Made by a program: the position numbers and the translations under genes | Source of the DNA: Mycobacterium sp. D16Q13 | GTDB lineage: Bacteria > Actinomycetota > Actinomycetes > Mycobacteriales > Mycobacteriaceae | Length of the DNA: 64,000 nt | Assembly: GCF_002013375.1 (NCBI RefSeq) | Contig: NZ_MAEW01000001.1 | Location: 1-64,000 of the forward strand | Direction of reading: 5' to 3' | Shown: piece after piece, positions 1 to 9,662 of the stretch | How positions within the stretch are numbered: the first letter of the stretch is position 1 | Layout of the letters: every line of letters begins with the position of its first letter | Notes under the pieces: model-generated | The model's database searches: none | Seen by the model: the letters and a program-made list of their open reading frames with translations, nothing else | Told to the model about the DNA's origin: nothing

Positions 1-31
1 GGCATTCCTCTCGGGGATCTTGAAGCTTGAA

Positions 32-47
32 CTCTGCCCATGCAGAG
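32..47 (-). terminator. short hairpin downstream of ftsY
   Basis: CTCTGC and GCAGAG are perfect 6-bp arms around a CCAT loop, about 60 nt past the ftsY stop in the ftsY direction. There is no U-tract, so this is only a candidate terminator or leader hairpin for the gene left of the window. Confidence 0.3.
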
Positions 48-59
48 TGCGCAGCGGAT

Positions 60-97
60 GTTTCCGAGAGGGCTCGCGTGTGTTTCGCGTCTGTTAC
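60..97 (-). promoter_or_regulatory. GlnR-type operator (four half-sites)
   Basis: Read on the minus strand the sequence is GTAAC-N6-GAAAC-N6-GAGCC-N6-GAAAC, at 93-97, 82-86, 71-75 and 60-64. The known actinobacterial GlnR consensus is gTnAC-n6-GaAAC-n6-GtnAC-n6-GaAAC. Three half-sites fit and the third is degenerate, with an exact 11-bp period. It lies just past the ftsY stop and points at a gene beyond the left edge. In mycobacteria amt-glnB-glnD follows ftsY, so nitrogen control of amt is the natural inference. Confidence 0.72.
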
Positions 98-107
98 CGG
101 TTGTTCC

Positions 108-1439
108 CTATCCGAGCAGGGCGTCGACGAAGGCTGGCGGCTCGAACGGGGCAAGATCGTCGGGCCCCTCCCCGAGGCCAACAAGCTTCACCGGCACGCC
201 GAGTTCACGCTGCACGTGAAAAACGATGCCGCCCTTGGCTGTTCCGTCAAGTTTGGTGAGCACCACACCGGTGATGTCCACCACGTCAGCGAACACGCGT
301 GCCTGCGCCAAACCGTTCTGCCCGATGGTGGAGTCGAGAACCAGCAGTACCTCGTCCACCTCGGCCCGGCGCTCCACGACACGTTTGATCTTGCCGAGCT
401 CATCCATGAGACCGGTCTTGGTGTGCAGTCGTCCGGCGGTGTCGACCACCACGACATCCGCGCCGTCCCGGATCCCAGCGTCGACGGCATCGAACGCGAC
501 CGACGCGGGATCGGCGCCCTCGGCACCGCGCACCACCTGGGCACCCACACGCTGCCCCCAAGCCTGCAGCTGATCGGCCGCAGCGGCACGGAAGGTGTCG
601 GCGGCCCCGAGCACGACACGGCGGCCGTCGGCGACCAGCACGCGGGCCAACTTGCCGACGGTGGTGGTCTTACCCGTGCCGTTGACCCCGACGATGAGCA
701 GCACCGAAGGCTTGTCGTTGTGTGGCAGCGCCTTGATCGACCGGTCAAGGTCTGGCCGCAGCTCGTCGATGAGCACCTCGCGCAGCAGTGCCCGTGCCTG
801 CGACTCGGTGCGCACGCTGCGTGCCGCCATCTCGCTGCGCAGCCTGTCCACGATCGAGGTGGTGACTGCGGTGCCGAGGTCGGCGATCAGCAGGGTGTCC
901 TCGACCTCTTCCCACGATTCCTCGTCGAGGTCTCCGGCACCCAGCAGCCCAAGCAGGCCCCTGCCCACAGCGTTCTGCGAGCTGGCCAGCCGTCCCCGCA
1001 ACCGATCGAGTCGTCCCGCCACCGGTGCGATCTCATCGAGTACCGCCGCCGGCTCCGGTTCTGGCTCAGGCGCGGGTTCGGGTTCGGGCTCCGGTTCCGG
1101 TTCGGATGCCGCGACCGGTTCGGGCTCGGGTTCCGGAGCTGGCTCCGGTAGCTCGACATTGGAAATAGTGCGCCGGGGTGCGTCCCGCGGAACTTCGGCA
1201 TCATCGCCCACGCTGGGCACGGGGGTCGCTTGCGCACCGCCCTCGCTGAAGGTGATGGTGGAGCCGGCGGTGTACCCGCCGGAACGGTCGGTCGGTGTGG
1301 CGCCCTCGGTGATCCCGGTGTTTTTGTCGGAACGTGTCAGGCTGATACGACGGGAGCGGTAACGCACCAGTCCGAAGACCAATGCAGCAAAAACCACGAC
1401 GGCGACGATCGCTATGGCGATCCACACTTCAAGAGGCAC
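108..1439 (-). CDS. ftsY: signal recognition particle receptor FtsY
   Basis: SRP-receptor GTPase that docks SRP-ribosome complexes at the membrane. The 443-aa protein starts with a hydrophobic anchor (about residues 4-22, [18 protein letters not shown]), then an acidic Glu-Pro-rich linker. It ends in the NG domain with the P-loop [10 protein letters not shown] near 250, [17 protein letters not shown] near 335 and TKLDG near 398. The GTG start at 1439 is chosen because it places the anchor at the N-terminus; an open extension to 1715 lies over the isomerase gene and looks spurious. AACAAT six bases before the GTG would fit a leaderless promoter. It is divergent from the isomerase gene. The Glu-Pro tract is typical of actinobacterial FtsY linkers. 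Confidence 0.97.
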   Translation of the reverse strand: MPLEVWIAIAIVAVVVFAALVFGLVRYRSRRISLTRSDKNTGITEGATPTDRSGGYTAGSTITFSEGGAQATPVPSVGDDAEVPRDAPRRTISNVELPEPAPEPEPEPVAASEPEPEPEPEPAPEPEPEPAAVLDEIAPVAGRLDRLRGRLASSQNAVGRGLLGLLGAGDLDEESWEEVEDTLLIADLGTAVTTSIVDRLRSEMAARSVRTESQARALLREVLIDELRPDLDRSIKALPHNDKPSVLLIVGVNGTGKTTTVGKLARVLVADGRRVVLGAADTFRAAAADQLQAWGQRVGAQVVRGAEGADPASVAFDAVDAGIRDGADVVVVDTAGRLHTKTGLMDELGKIKRVVERRAEVDEVLLVLDSTIGQNGLAQARVFADVVDITGVVLTKLDGTAKGGIVFHVQRELGVPVKLVGLGEGPDDLAPFEPPAFVDALLG

Positions 1440-2466
1440 CAGGGCATTGTTACAGGAACGCAAGAAGCGCCACATTGACGCCTGCCTGAGCGATCCAGTG
1501 CAGTACGTCACCCGAACCACCGGCCTGGAACGACTCGACCTGCCGTATATGGCGTTGCCGAACTCCAATCTCGCCCGGGTTGACCTGTCCACCGAGTTCC
1601 TGGGCAAGCGATTGGCCGCGCCGGTCCTCATCGGCGCGATGACGGGCGGCGCGAAGCTTTCGGCCACCATCAATCGCAACCTCGCGGCCGCCGCCCAGGA
1701 GCTCGGCATCGGCATGATGCTCGGTTCTCAACGGGTGATGTTGGTAGATCCCGCGAGCGCCGGCACCTTCGCGGTGCGCGAGGTAGCACCCGACATCTTG
1801 CTCATTGGCAACATCGGGCTCGCGCAGCTCGGCAACATCGCCGCTGCCGCGCAGCTCACCGACCTGGTGCGGCGGGTCGGAGCGAACGCGCTGGCGGTGC
1901 ACACCAATCCGCTGCAAGAGGCCGTGCAGCCCGACGGCGATACCGATTTCACCGGTCAGGTGTACCGGCTCGCAGAGCTGACTCACGCGGTCGATTTCCC
2001 CGTGCTGCTCAAGGAGGTCGGTCACGGAATCAGCGGGGCCGCCGCGCGCCGCCTCGGTGGATGCCGACTCGCGGCCATCGATGTCGCGGGTGCTGGCGGC
2101 ACATCCTGGGCCCGGGTCGAGCAGTTCGTTCGGTTCGGCGCCATCACCTCGCCCGAGCTCGCCGAATGGGGCATCCCGACGGCTGAGGCCCTCGTCGAGG
2201 TGCATGCCGAGCTGCCGCATCTGCCCCTGATTGGCTCGGGCGGAATCCGCACCGGCATGGATGCCGCCAAGGCAATCGCGCTGGGAGCGAGCGTCGTGTC
2301 CGTCGCGCTCCCACTCCTGGCGCCAGCGGTGCAATCGCCGCAGGCCGTAATCGCCTGGCTCGAACACTTCCTCGACGAGCTGCGCATCGCCATGCACTGC
2401 GCCGACGTCAACACGATCGCGGATCTGAGTCGAATTTCACTGCGTCCCCGTCCAAGCCTCCGCTAA
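1414..2466 (+). CDS. fni: type 2 isopentenyl-diphosphate isomerase (FMN-dependent)
   Basis: Interconverts isopentenyl and dimethylallyl diphosphate for isoprenoid synthesis; the type 2 enzyme uses FMN and NAD(P)H. Family marks are RKKRHID near the N-terminus, GAMTGG, the KEVGHGIS segment, [10 protein letters not shown] and the C-terminal phosphate-binding [10 protein letters not shown] with ALGA. Length is 350 aa from ATG 1414. That start overlaps the ftsY start by 26 bp and has no visible ribosome site; TTG at 1447, preceded by AAGAGG, would give a 339-aa protein beginning just before RKKRHID. M. tuberculosis uses a type 1 enzyme (Rv1745c), so the type 2 gene here is a lineage difference. 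Confidence 0.9.
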   Translation: MAIHTSRGTRALLQERKKRHIDACLSDPVQYVTRTTGLERLDLPYMALPNSNLARVDLSTEFLGKRLAAPVLIGAMTGGAKLSATINRNLAAAAQELGIGMMLGSQRVMLVDPASAGTFAVREVAPDILLIGNIGLAQLGNIAAAAQLTDLVRRVGANALAVHTNPLQEAVQPDGDTDFTGQVYRLAELTHAVDFPVLLKEVGHGISGAAARRLGGCRLAAIDVAGAGGTSWARVEQFVRFGAITSPELAEWGIPTAEALVEVHAELPHLPLIGSGGIRTGMDAAKAIALGASVVSVALPLLAPAVQSPQAVIAWLEHFLDELRIAMHCADVNTIADLSRISLRPRPSLR

Positions 2467-2524
2467 ACGCAAGACACCCGTCATACACTGCGGGAGTCAC
2501 ATCTCGTCCCAGGAGGTTCTTGGC

Positions 2525-3076
2525 ATGAATATCCAATTCGGGGGACGTAACAAGTTTCGGGCCCAGAAGGTTCGAGCCCAGAGGGCTCGGACGCTGACGA
2601 GGACCTTTACGGTCGCCGTCGCAGTGTTGTTGATATCGACCGGCATCGTCCGGGCGCCAACGGCGCGCGCCGATTCCCTCCTCGATTTCACCGGTACCAC
2701 CGTCTCGGGGGCACCCTTCAACGGGGCCAGCCTCAAAGGCAAGCCGGTCGTGCTGTGGTTCTGGGCTGCGTATTGCCCGTTCTGCAATGGCGAGGGACCG
2801 CATGTGAGTGCGGTATCGGCGGCTAACCCCCGCGTCACCTTCGTCGGCATCTCCGGCCGCGGTTCCGTGGGAGATATGGAGGGATTCATCTCGCGCTACA
2901 ACCTCCACTTCACCAATCTCAATGATGCCGACGGTTCGTTGTGGCGGCAGTTCGGAGTGCCCTGGCAGCCGGCGTACTTGTTCATCAATTCCAACGGCAC
3001 CTCGGACTTTGTGAACAACCCGACGTCATCGATGTCCGAGCAGGAGCTCAGCGACCGGGTGAAGGCACTCACCTGA
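2525..3076 (+). CDS. mpt53: secreted thioredoxin-fold oxidoreductase, MPT53/DsbE type
   Basis: Extracytoplasmic disulfide oxidoreductase of 183 aa. A long Sec signal peptide runs to about residue 49 (hydrophobic TVAVAVLLISTG, cleavage after TARA). The thioredoxin domain has the active site WAAYCPFC with Cys84 and Cys87, and a PWQPAY segment with the cis-proline. It resembles MPT53 of M. tuberculosis, which oxidises secreted proteins. AGGAGG at 2511-2516 stands 8 nt before the ATG, and TACACT at 2484-2489 is a likely -10. The next gene overlaps its stop by 4 bp and encodes a CcdA-like electron carrier, which fits redox coupling. Confidence is high for family and moderate for oxidase versus reductase direction. 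Confidence 0.93.
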   Translation: MNIQFGGRNKFRAQKVRAQRARTLTRTFTVAVAVLLISTGIVRAPTARADSLLDFTGTTVSGAPFNGASLKGKPVVLWFWAAYCPFCNGEGPHVSAVSAANPRVTFVGISGRGSVGDMEGFISRYNLHFTNLNDADGSLWRQFGVPWQPAYLFINSNGTSDFVNNPTSSMSEQELSDRVKALT

Positions 3077-3909
3077 CATCTCTGGCCTTTGCGGCCGGGC
3101 TCATCGCCGCGCTCAACCCGTGCGGTTTTGCATTGCTCCCGGTCTATCTCGCGCTCGTCGTGCGCGGACCCGGTGCCGATATCGGGAAGACACGGGCTCT
3201 CGGCCGCGCCGTCATCGCCACCGTGGTGATGGCAGCGGGGTTCGTCGCGGTCTTTACGGTCTTCGGCTTGTTGACGGTGTCGGTCGCGTCCGTAGTACAG
3301 CGTTACTTGCCTTTTGTGACAGTCGTTTTCGGAATCGGTCTGGTGATTCTGGGGCTGTGGCTGCTCTCGGGCCGCGACATCATCGCGCTCATGCCCAAGG
3401 TGCTCGATGCGAACGCTCCCACCACCCGGCTGGGTTCCATGTTCGGCTATGGCGTGGGATACGCGGTGGCCTCGCTGTCCTGCACCATCGGCCCATTCCT
3501 CGCGGTGACCAGCACGACATTCGAGAGCGGCTCCTTGTTCGACGGTGTCATGGTCTACCTGGCCTACGCCGCCGGTATCACCCTCGTGGTGGGCACGCTG
3601 GCCGTATCCACCGCACTGGCAAGCACGGTGCTGTTGAACGGCATGCGCCGCGCGCTGCCCTACTTGAACCGGATCAGCGGTGGCATTCTGCTTGTGGTCG
3701 GCGCCTACGTGGGCTATTACGGCAGCTACGAGGTCAGGTTGTTCCACGCCAATGGCAACCCGGATGACCCGATCATCAACGCGGCCGGGAGGATTCAGCG
3801 TGCGATCTCTGGCTGGGTGTACCTGCACGGCGCCTGGCCGTGGTTGTTCATCCTCGGCTTAGCGGCGGTCGGTGCGGCGATCTGGTGGCGCAATACCGCC
3901 AAGGAATAG
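3073..3909 (+). CDS. CcdA/DsbD-type membrane electron carrier
   Basis: Polytopic membrane protein (278 aa) predicted to move reducing equivalents across the membrane to the neighbouring thioredoxin-fold protein. It keeps the two signature cysteines, in NPCGFALLPVYLAL in helix 1 and in LSCTIGPFLA in the middle, and has about six or seven hydrophobic segments. The start is odd. The conserved N-terminus begins at LTSLAFAAGL, and the only initiator-like codon there is CTG at 3073, which overlaps the upstream TGA as CTGA. No ATG, GTG or TTG lies nearby upstream in frame. Resembles Rv2877c, which also sits beside mpt53. Confidence 0.88.
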   Translation: MTSLAFAAGLIAALNPCGFALLPVYLALVVRGPGADIGKTRALGRAVIATVVMAAGFVAVFTVFGLLTVSVASVVQRYLPFVTVVFGIGLVILGLWLLSGRDIIALMPKVLDANAPTTRLGSMFGYGVGYAVASLSCTIGPFLAVTSTTFESGSLFDGVMVYLAYAAGITLVVGTLAVSTALASTVLLNGMRRALPYLNRISGGILLVVGAYVGYYGSYEVRLFHANGNPDDPIINAAGRIQRAISGWVYLHGAWPWLFILGLAAVGAAIWWRNTAKE

Positions 3910-3932
3910 CACCCCGGGCGTAGGATATATGC

Positions 3933-4046
3933 ATGACTAGCAATGAGACCGTCGCACCCGAGAAGGCAGGGTCTTGCGACAACCCGAACTGCACCTGCGC
4001 CGACTGTCAGTGTGGATCCAGCTGTTCCTGCGGTTCCGACAAGTAG
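3933..4046 (+). CDS. metallothionein-like cysteine-rich peptide
   Basis: A 37-residue peptide below the usual gene-calling size. Seven cysteines lie in the last 23 residues with the pattern C-x4-C-x-C-x2-C-x-C-x3-C-x-C (Cys15, 20, 22, 25, 27, 31, 33), then a GSDK tail. There are no aromatic residues or histidines, as is usual in metallothioneins. It differs in sequence from MymT of M. tuberculosis. TAGGAT at 3921-3926 is exactly 6 nt before the ATG, so a leaderless transcript is possible; it could also be read through from the CcdA-like gene 23 nt upstream. A role in copper, zinc or cadmium binding is inference from composition. Being next to thiol-redox genes suggests metal and thiol handling together. 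Confidence 0.8.
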   Translation: MTSNETVAPEKAGSCDNPNCTCADCQCGSSCSCGSDK

Positions 4047-4089
4047 TCCTCAGGGAATACCGGCCGCGGGTGAGCGCGTTCGCCGTGAG

Positions 4090-4926
4090 GTGACCAGACC
4101 GGAGTTCACCCCGTACGGATTCTTCACTCACTACGAAACGGTGGACGCAGATCTTTTGCGGGCCATCGAGGACCTCGGTTTCGATACCGCATGGCTGGGC
4201 GGTTCGCCTCCGGCGGCTCTGCCATGGGTTGAACCTCTCCTTGCCGCCACCGAGCGCATCCGGATCGTGACCGCGATCGTCAACATCTGGTCCGCGCCCG
4301 CGCGGGAAGCCGGTCAATCGTGGCAGCGCATCGAGACGGCTCACCCCGGGCGATTCATTCTCGGTATCGGTGCCGGCCATCCCGAAATCGACAGCGGCGT
4401 TCCCTACAAGCCGTACTCCGGGCTGGTCGAGTATCTCGACGTACTCGACGAGGTGGGAGTTCCCGTGGAAGGTCGGGGTCTGGCAGCGCTCGCGGAGAAG
4501 TCGCTCAAGCTTGCCGCCGAGCGCTCGGCGCTCGCGCACCCGTATCTCACTCCGCCATCACATACTCGCTGGGCTCGTGAGCTCCTGGGACCCGATGCGA
4601 TCATCGTCCCCGAGCAGAAGGTGGTACTCACCACCGATGCCGATGAGGCCCGTGCGATCGGGCGCCAGGCGCTCGACATGTATCTCGGCCTGACCAACTA
4701 CCTGACCATGCTGGAGCGGTTCGCGGGCAGTACGGAAGATTTGGCCAGGCCCGGCAGCGACAAGCTGGTGGATTCCCTTGTCGCGTACGGCACTCCGGAA
4801 CAGATCGCCGCCCGACTGCAGGAGCATCGGGATGCCGGCGCCACCCAGGTGGCAATCCAGGTACTCGGTGATCCTGCCAAACGCGCTGAGGGGCTAGGTA
4901 TTTTGAGCCGCGAGCTGGGTCTCTAG
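4090..4926 (+). CDS. luciferase-like (LLM class) oxidoreductase
   Basis: Flavin- or F420-dependent monooxygenase/reductase fold of 278 aa. Visible family features are the N-terminal barrel strand [14 protein letters not shown], the [15 protein letters not shown] segment, [15 protein letters not shown] and a C-terminal [18 protein letters not shown] motif. GTG 4090 is chosen because the protein family begins at about this point; an open extension to 3943 runs through the cysteine-rich peptide gene in another frame and is unlikely. It lies 43 nt after that peptide. Its 3' end overlaps the convergent smc gene by 33 bp. The substrate is not predictable. Confidence 0.85.
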   Translation: MTRPEFTPYGFFTHYETVDADLLRAIEDLGFDTAWLGGSPPAALPWVEPLLAATERIRIVTAIVNIWSAPAREAGQSWQRIETAHPGRFILGIGAGHPEIDSGVPYKPYSGLVEYLDVLDEVGVPVEGRGLAALAEKSLKLAAERSALAHPYLTPPSHTRWARELLGPDAIIVPEQKVVLTTDADEARAIGRQALDMYLGLTNYLTMLERFAGSTEDLARPGSDKLVDSLVAYGTPEQIAARLQEHRDAGATQVAIQVLGDPAKRAEGLGILSRELGL

Positions 4927-7900
4927 CCCACGCATACGCTGCGAGACAACCTGCGTGATGCCATCGTCGCGCATGCTCACGCCGTAGAGCGCGTCGGCGA
5001 CCTCCATGGTCGGCTTCTGGTGGGTAATGACGATGAGCTGCGACTTCTCCCGCAGCTGCTCGAACAGGCCGATCAGACGCTGCAGGTTGACATCGTCGAG
5101 GGCGGCTTCCACCTCGTCCATCACGTAGAAGGGTGAGGGCCGCGCCCGGAAGATCGCCACCAGCATGGCAACCGCGGTCAGCGACTTCTCTCCGCCGGAG
5201 AGCAGTGACAAGCGCTTGACCTTCTTGCCGGGCGGGCGCGCCTCCACCTCGATACCGGTGGTGAGCATGTCATTGGGGTCGGTGAGCACCAACCGGCCTT
5301 CGCCACCGGGGAACAGTGAGGAAAACACTCCCTTGAACTCGCGCTCCACATCCGCATAGGCCTCGGTGAACACCTGCAGAATGCGCTCGTCTACGTCGGC
5401 AACCACATCGAGCAGATCCTTACGGGCGGCCTTAACGTCCTCCAGCTGTGTAGACAGGAAGTTGTAGCGCTCCTCCAGCGCCGCGAACTCTTCCAGGGCA
5501 AGGGGATTCACCTTGCCCAGCTCGCGCAGATCCTTCTCGGCACGCTTGGCGCGGCGCTCCTGGGTGTCCCTGTCGAACGGCATCGGCTGTGGGGCGCTCA
5601 CCTGCTCCCCACGCTCACGAGCCTGCTCGTATTCGTCCATCTCCTGCTGCGTGGGCGGCAGCTCGGCATGCGGGCCGTACTCGGCGATCAGGTCATCGGC
5701 GGCCATACCGAACTGTTCAAGCACCTGTTCCGAAAGCTGCTCGATACGCAGCGCCGCTTGGGCTTTGGCGACTTCGTCGCGATGCAGCGCATCGGTGAGA
5801 CGAGCCTGAGCGGCAGTCAGTTCGCGGGCCTGGTCGCGCACGGCGCCAAGCGCCGATGTGTGCTGCGCGCGGGTGGCACCGAGTCGGTCCCGACGTGCGG
5901 ACGCTGCGGCCACCACATGTTCAAGACGGGCGGCAACCAGCCGTCCGGACTCTGCCACGGCGGCCGCGACCGCGGCCGCCCGCATCCGGGCGGCGGCTGC
6001 CCGCTCGGACCGCGCTCGCGCCTCGCGTTCGGCCGTCGCAGCGCGGCGCAACGAATCAGCTTTACCGCGAACCGAATTCACTCGCTCTTCGGAGGTGCGT
6101 ACCGCCAGCCGCGCCTCGATCTCGACCGAACGCGCCTCTTCCAGCTCGATGGCCATGTCGTCGCGATCAATGGGCTCATCGTCGAAAAGGTTGGGCGCCT
6201 CTTCGGCATTGCGCAGCCGCGACTCGACCTCGGCCAGCTCCTCCATGGTCTTGGCGCGGCCGAGCTCGAGCTGATCGCGTTGCAGGGTGAGTTTTCTCAC
6301 CTCGTCAGCGGCGACACGCGCGTCTTGCCCGACGCGGCCCAACTGCTCATACACCGCCGAGATGGCCGCATCGGACTCGTTGAGGGCCGCCAAGGCCTGC
6401 TCGGCGGTGTCCTGACGCGCCGTCTGCTCGGCGAGCGCACCGGACAACGCGGCGGAGATCTCGCCCACCTGAATCTCGGTGGCCCGCAGCTCTTCTCCCG
6501 CAGCCTCGATGGCGGCCTGGATCTCCAGGGTGCTCTGCTTCTTGTCAGATCCGCCGGCAACCCATCCGGCACCCACCCGGTCACCGTCGATGGTCACGGC
6601 GCGCAGCAGCGGGTTGGCCAGCACCACCTCGATCGCGGCGCCGAGCTCATCGACCACCACCACCGAGGCCAGCATCGCCGACACCGCCGTGGCGAGCCGC
6701 TCGGGCGCCTCGACCAAGTCGGCAGCCCAGTGCGCACCGGGAGGCAGACTGATCGCGGGGCGCACATGCGTGTGCGCGGGCCACTCGCCGAACACGATTG
6801 CCGCCCGCCCGCCATCGGAGGCCTTCAACGCGGCCACGGCCGCTTGCGCGGCGGCCGGATTCTCCGCGGCCACCGCGTCGGCGGCCGGTCCCATCGCTGT
6901 CGCGATGGCACCCTGGTATCCGGGCCGCACCTTGACCAGCTGTGCAATCGATCCGAAAATCCCAGCACCACTGCGATTCTCGGAGAGCCACGCCGAACCA
7001 TCCTTGCGTTCCAGACCGATGGCCAGTGCGTCGATTCGCGCCTTGAGCGAAGCGATCTGCCGTTCCGCCTGGCGCTCGGCCGACAGCAATTCAGCGACGC
7101 GTTCATTGGCGATCGACAGCGCCGAGACCGAACGCTCGTGGTGTTCGTCCAACCCGACCTCACCCTGATCCAGCTCGGCCACACGCGCCTTGACGGTGTC
7201 GAACTCGCCCTGCGCGGCCTCGCCGCGCAGGGTCGCCTCCCTGATCGTCTCGGTGAGTCGCTGCGCCTGGCCGTCGATCGATTCCAGTCTGGTGCGCATG
7301 GTATCGACCTGGCCGGTGAGCCGGGCCAGACCCTCGCGGCGATCCGCCTCGGCGGCCACGGCGGCCATATGTTGCCGCTGTGCCTGGGCGACCGCGGCCT
7401 CCCTGGCGGCGAGCTCAGCCTTCGCCAAGGTCAGCTGCTCGGTGACCGTTTCCAACTGTGCGATCAGCAGTCGCTCCTGCTCGGCGACGCGCTCCGCCTG
7501 TGCCTCGAGCTCCTCCGGGTCCGGTCCTGTCGGCGCGGCCACCACCTCATCGAGGTGGCTGGCTCGCTCGCCGGCGATCCGGACCGTGGCACTGACGCGT
7601 TCGGCGAGCGCCGAGAGCCGGAACCAAGTCTGCTGAGCCAGTTCGGCCTGCGGCATCAGCTCGTTGAGTGCCGTCTCATGCTCGGCCAGCAGCGCGGTTG
7701 CCACGTCGAGCTTCTCGGTGATCTCCGAGTGTTGCTTGCGCAGCGCGGTCTCGGCATCGTTGGTTCCGTCGAAATCCGCCCGACGGGTAACCAGATCATC
7801 GGCGGCCAGGCGCAGTCGCGCATCTCGCAGATCGGCCTGCACGGTGGCTGCGCGACGCGCGACCTCCGCTTGGCGGCCAAGGGGTTTGAGCTGGCGGCGC

Positions 7901-8493
7901 AATTCGGTGGTGAGGTCGGTGAGCCTGGCCAGATTGGCGGCCATCGACTCGAGCTTGCGGACCGCCTTTTCCTTGCGCTTGCGATGCTTGAGCACACCAG
8001 CGGCCTCTTCGATGAAGGCGCGGCGATCCTCCGGCCGAGACTCCAGGATCTGCGAGAGCCGCCCCTGCCCCACGATGACGTGCATTTCCCGGCCGATGCC
8101 CGAGTCGGACAGCAGCTCCTGGACGTCCATCAGCCGACAGCTCTGGCCGTTGATCTCGTACTCGCCCGCGCCGTCCCGGAACATCCGGCGGGTGATCGAG
8201 ACCTCGGAGTACTCGATCGGCAGCGCATGGTCGGAGTTGTCGATCGTCAACGTGACTTCAGCGCGGCCCAGCGGGGCGCGAGTCGATGTACCCGCGAAGA
8301 TGACGTCTTCCATCTTGCCGCCGCGCAGGGCCTTGGCGCCCTGTTCGCCCATCACCCAGGACAGGGCATCCACGACATTGGACTTACCCGATCCGTTAGG
8401 GCCGACCACACAGGTAATACCGGGTTCCAGGCGCAGAGTCGTCGGCGAAGCAAAGGACTTGAAGCCCTTCAGCGTCAGACTCTTGAGGTGCAC
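4894..8493 (-). CDS. smc: chromosome segregation ATPase Smc
   Basis: Structural maintenance of chromosomes protein of 1199 aa, the ATPase of the condensin complex. It has the N-terminal Walker [10 protein letters not shown] (about 32-40), two long coiled-coil arms rich in Glu, Arg, Ala and Leu, a hinge at about 500-650, then the ABC signature LLSGGEKS and Walker [13 protein letters not shown] near the C-terminus. Length is normal. acyP and the OsmC gene lie upstream on the same strand with 26-nt and 3-nt gaps, so they probably form one transcript. The 3' end overlaps the convergent oxidoreductase gene. Confidence 0.98.
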   Translation of the reverse strand: MHLKSLTLKGFKSFASPTTLRLEPGITCVVGPNGSGKSNVVDALSWVMGEQGAKALRGGKMEDVIFAGTSTRAPLGRAEVTLTIDNSDHALPIEYSEVSITRRMFRDGAGEYEINGQSCRLMDVQELLSDSGIGREMHVIVGQGRLSQILESRPEDRRAFIEEAAGVLKHRKRKEKAVRKLESMAANLARLTDLTTELRRQLKPLGRQAEVARRAATVQADLRDARLRLAADDLVTRRADFDGTNDAETALRKQHSEITEKLDVATALLAEHETALNELMPQAELAQQTWFRLSALAERVSATVRIAGERASHLDEVVAAPTGPDPEELEAQAERVAEQERLLIAQLETVTEQLTLAKAELAAREAAVAQAQRQHMAAVAAEADRREGLARLTGQVDTMRTRLESIDGQAQRLTETIREATLRGEAAQGEFDTVKARVAELDQGEVGLDEHHERSVSALSIANERVAELLSAERQAERQIASLKARIDALAIGLERKDGSAWLSENRSGAGIFGSIAQLVKVRPGYQGAIATAMGPAADAVAAENPAAAQAAVAALKASDGGRAAIVFGEWPAHTHVRPAISLPPGAHWAADLVEAPERLATAVSAMLASVVVVDELGAAIEVVLANPLLRAVTIDGDRVGAGWVAGGSDKKQSTLEIQAAIEAAGEELRATEIQVGEISAALSGALAEQTARQDTAEQALAALNESDAAISAVYEQLGRVGQDARVAADEVRKLTLQRDQLELGRAKTMEELAEVESRLRNAEEAPNLFDDEPIDRDDMAIELEEARSVEIEARLAVRTSEERVNSVRGKADSLRRAATAEREARARSERAAAARMRAAAVAAAVAESGRLVAARLEHVVAAASARRDRLGATRAQHTSALGAVRDQARELTAAQARLTDALHRDEVAKAQAALRIEQLSEQVLEQFGMAADDLIAEYGPHAELPPTQQEMDEYEQARERGEQVSAPQPMPFDRDTQERRAKRAEKDLRELGKVNPLALEEFAALEERYNFLSTQLEDVKAARKDLLDVVADVDERILQVFTEAYADVEREFKGVFSSLFPGGEGRLVLTDPNDMLTTGIEVEARPPGKKVKRLSLLSGGEKSLTAVAMLVAIFRARPSPFYVMDEVEAALDDVNLQRLIGLFEQLREKSQLIVITHQKPTMEVADALYGVSMRDDGITQVVSQRMRGLETQLAAQNT

Positions 8494-8519
8494 AGCGGGC
8501 CAGAATACCGGTCTTAGCG

Positions 8520-8795
8520 CTAACGCTCGGTAAACCCGGAGATGGGCTCGCCGGACTGCTGCCAGCTATCCACCACAAGATCTACGCGACCTGGCGTTTC
8601 ACCGCTGTTCAACTTCGCAAGCAGCTGTTCACACGCGGCCTTGTCCCCCTGCGCGACGACATGCACCCGCCCGTCACGTGTGTTGGCCGCATATCCGGTC
8701 AGGCCGAGTTCAAGGGCGCGGGATCGCACCCACCAACGGAACCCGACCCCTTGGACGTGGCCGTGCACCCACGCGGACAAGCGGATGTCCGGCAT
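8520..8795 (-). CDS. acyP: acylphosphatase
   Basis: Small 91-aa enzyme that hydrolyses acyl phosphates. It carries the phosphate-binding loop [10 protein letters not shown] with the catalytic Arg, and the catalytic Asn in ANTRDGRV, then the usual DLVVDSW ending strand. Placed between the OsmC gene and smc, as in M. tuberculosis (Rv2922A). Confidence 0.95.
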   Translation of the reverse strand: MPDIRLSAWVHGHVQGVGFRWWVRSRALELGLTGYAANTRDGRVHVVAQGDKAACEQLLAKLNSGETPGRVDLVVDSWQQSGEPISGFTER

Positions 8796-8798
8796 CTG

Positions 8799-9221
8799 CT
8801 ACCCGTCTTCGTGCGAGCGGTCGTCCACCGCGAAGTTCACCTCGGCTCCCGCCTTCAAGGTGCGTCCGACCGTGCATACCTGGTCGACGGCGCGTTCCAC
8901 GACGGTGAGCACCCGTGCGCGTTCCTCGGGAGTAAGCGCACTCAGGTCGATGACCATCTTCTCGTCGAGAACCGGGTAGCGCTCTTGCTCCCGATCGGCG
9001 GGGCCGCTGACGTCGATGCGCACCTGATAGTCCTCGCCGAGGCGGCGGGCGAGAGGCTGGTCGCTGGACATTCCGCTACAGGCCGCAAGGGCGATTTTGA
9101 GGAGCTCCCCCGGGGTGAACACCCCGTCGACGGTCTCCGACCCAATCAGCACGTGCGCACCTCGGGAGCTGTGCCCCGTGTAGCGGCGATTGCCCGTACG
9201 CTCTACCCATAATGACGTCAC
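8799..9221 (-). CDS. OsmC/Ohr-family peroxide-reducing protein
   Basis: 140-aa OsmC-fold protein. The two redox cysteines of the family are present as Cys48 in LAACSG and Cys116 in QVCTVGR. Such proteins reduce organic hydroperoxides with dithiol cofactors. It is like Rv2923c, which also precedes acyP-smc. The GTG start is preceded by TAACAT and a 7-nt spacer (9222-9234), so the mRNA is probably leaderless. Its start codon and that of the divergent secreted-protein gene lie at opposite ends of one 10-bp palindrome-like block, overlapping by 10 bp. Confidence 0.88.
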   Translation of the reverse strand: MTSLWVERTGNRRYTGHSSRGAHVLIGSETVDGVFTPGELLKIALAACSGMSSDQPLARRLGEDYQVRIDVSGPADREQERYPVLDEKMVIDLSALTPEERARVLTVVERAVDQVCTVGRTLKAGAEVNFAVDDRSHEDG

Positions 9222-9658
9222 GCCCGCAATGTTATGTAATCGCCGCCGCCATCATGGCCGCGGCGATTAGCGGTGCTTCATTTTTCTCGGCGCCAACCGC
9301 TGCGGCGGAGCCCGTAGTGACGCTAGAGTCGCTTCTGCTGCGTCCGTACAGCGAGGTACGGGCGCAGTTGTTGTCTGGTTCCTGGGCTCCTCGCATCGAG
9401 GAGCTGGTGTATATCCCGCCCGGTGAGCCCAAGATCGTGCCGACGTCGGCGATGCGCCAGACCTTCACAGTGGTCGACACCTGCTTCACCAAACGAATCA
9501 CTCCGATGGGTATCTACCTTCTGCTGGCCTCACCGGAAACCGTGGAGAAGGTCGGCGCCGACAATTTCCGGGCCACCTACGGGCAGTTGGTGCCCAAGTA
9601 CCGTCCGGGCTGCGATCCCGACGTTCAACAGATCGATCTGGGCCGCCCGCCCTTCTGA
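9212..9658 (+). CDS. conserved secreted protein of unknown function
   Basis: 148 aa with a clear Sec signal peptide (IAAAIMAAAISGASFF, cleavage after PTAAA at about residue 31). The mature part of about 115 residues has two cysteines (VDTCF and GCDPD) that could pair. I do not recognise a named domain. TACGCT at 9197-9202 lies 9 nt before the ATG. An alternative start at the Met at 9254 would leave only a short signal peptide. It converges on kdpE, ending 4 nt before it. Confidence 0.7.
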   Translation: MTSRPQCYVIAAAIMAAAISGASFFSAPTAAAEPVVTLESLLLRPYSEVRAQLLSGSWAPRIEELVYIPPGEPKIVPTSAMRQTFTVVDTCFTKRITPMGIYLLLASPETVEKVGADNFRATYGQLVPKYRPGCDPDVQQIDLGRPPF

Positions 9659-9662
9659 CCTA

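Noticed and set aside
27..1151. 374-codon plus-strand frame opposite ftsY
   Set aside because: Antisense shadow; its C-terminal Arg/Phe/Gly repeats are the complement of the FtsY Glu-Pro linker.
1440..1715. Extended N-terminus of FtsY
   Set aside because: Would bury the membrane anchor and overlaps the isomerase gene; GTG 1439 fits better.
2896..3828. 310-codon minus-strand frame opposite the DsbE/CcdA genes
   Set aside because: No recognisable features; the plus-strand genes carry clear motifs.
5668..8517. 949-codon open frame on the plus strand opposite smc
   Set aside because: Mirror of the high-GC smc codons; low-complexity Arg/Gly/Leu composition, no domain, no promoter. smc is certain on the other strand.
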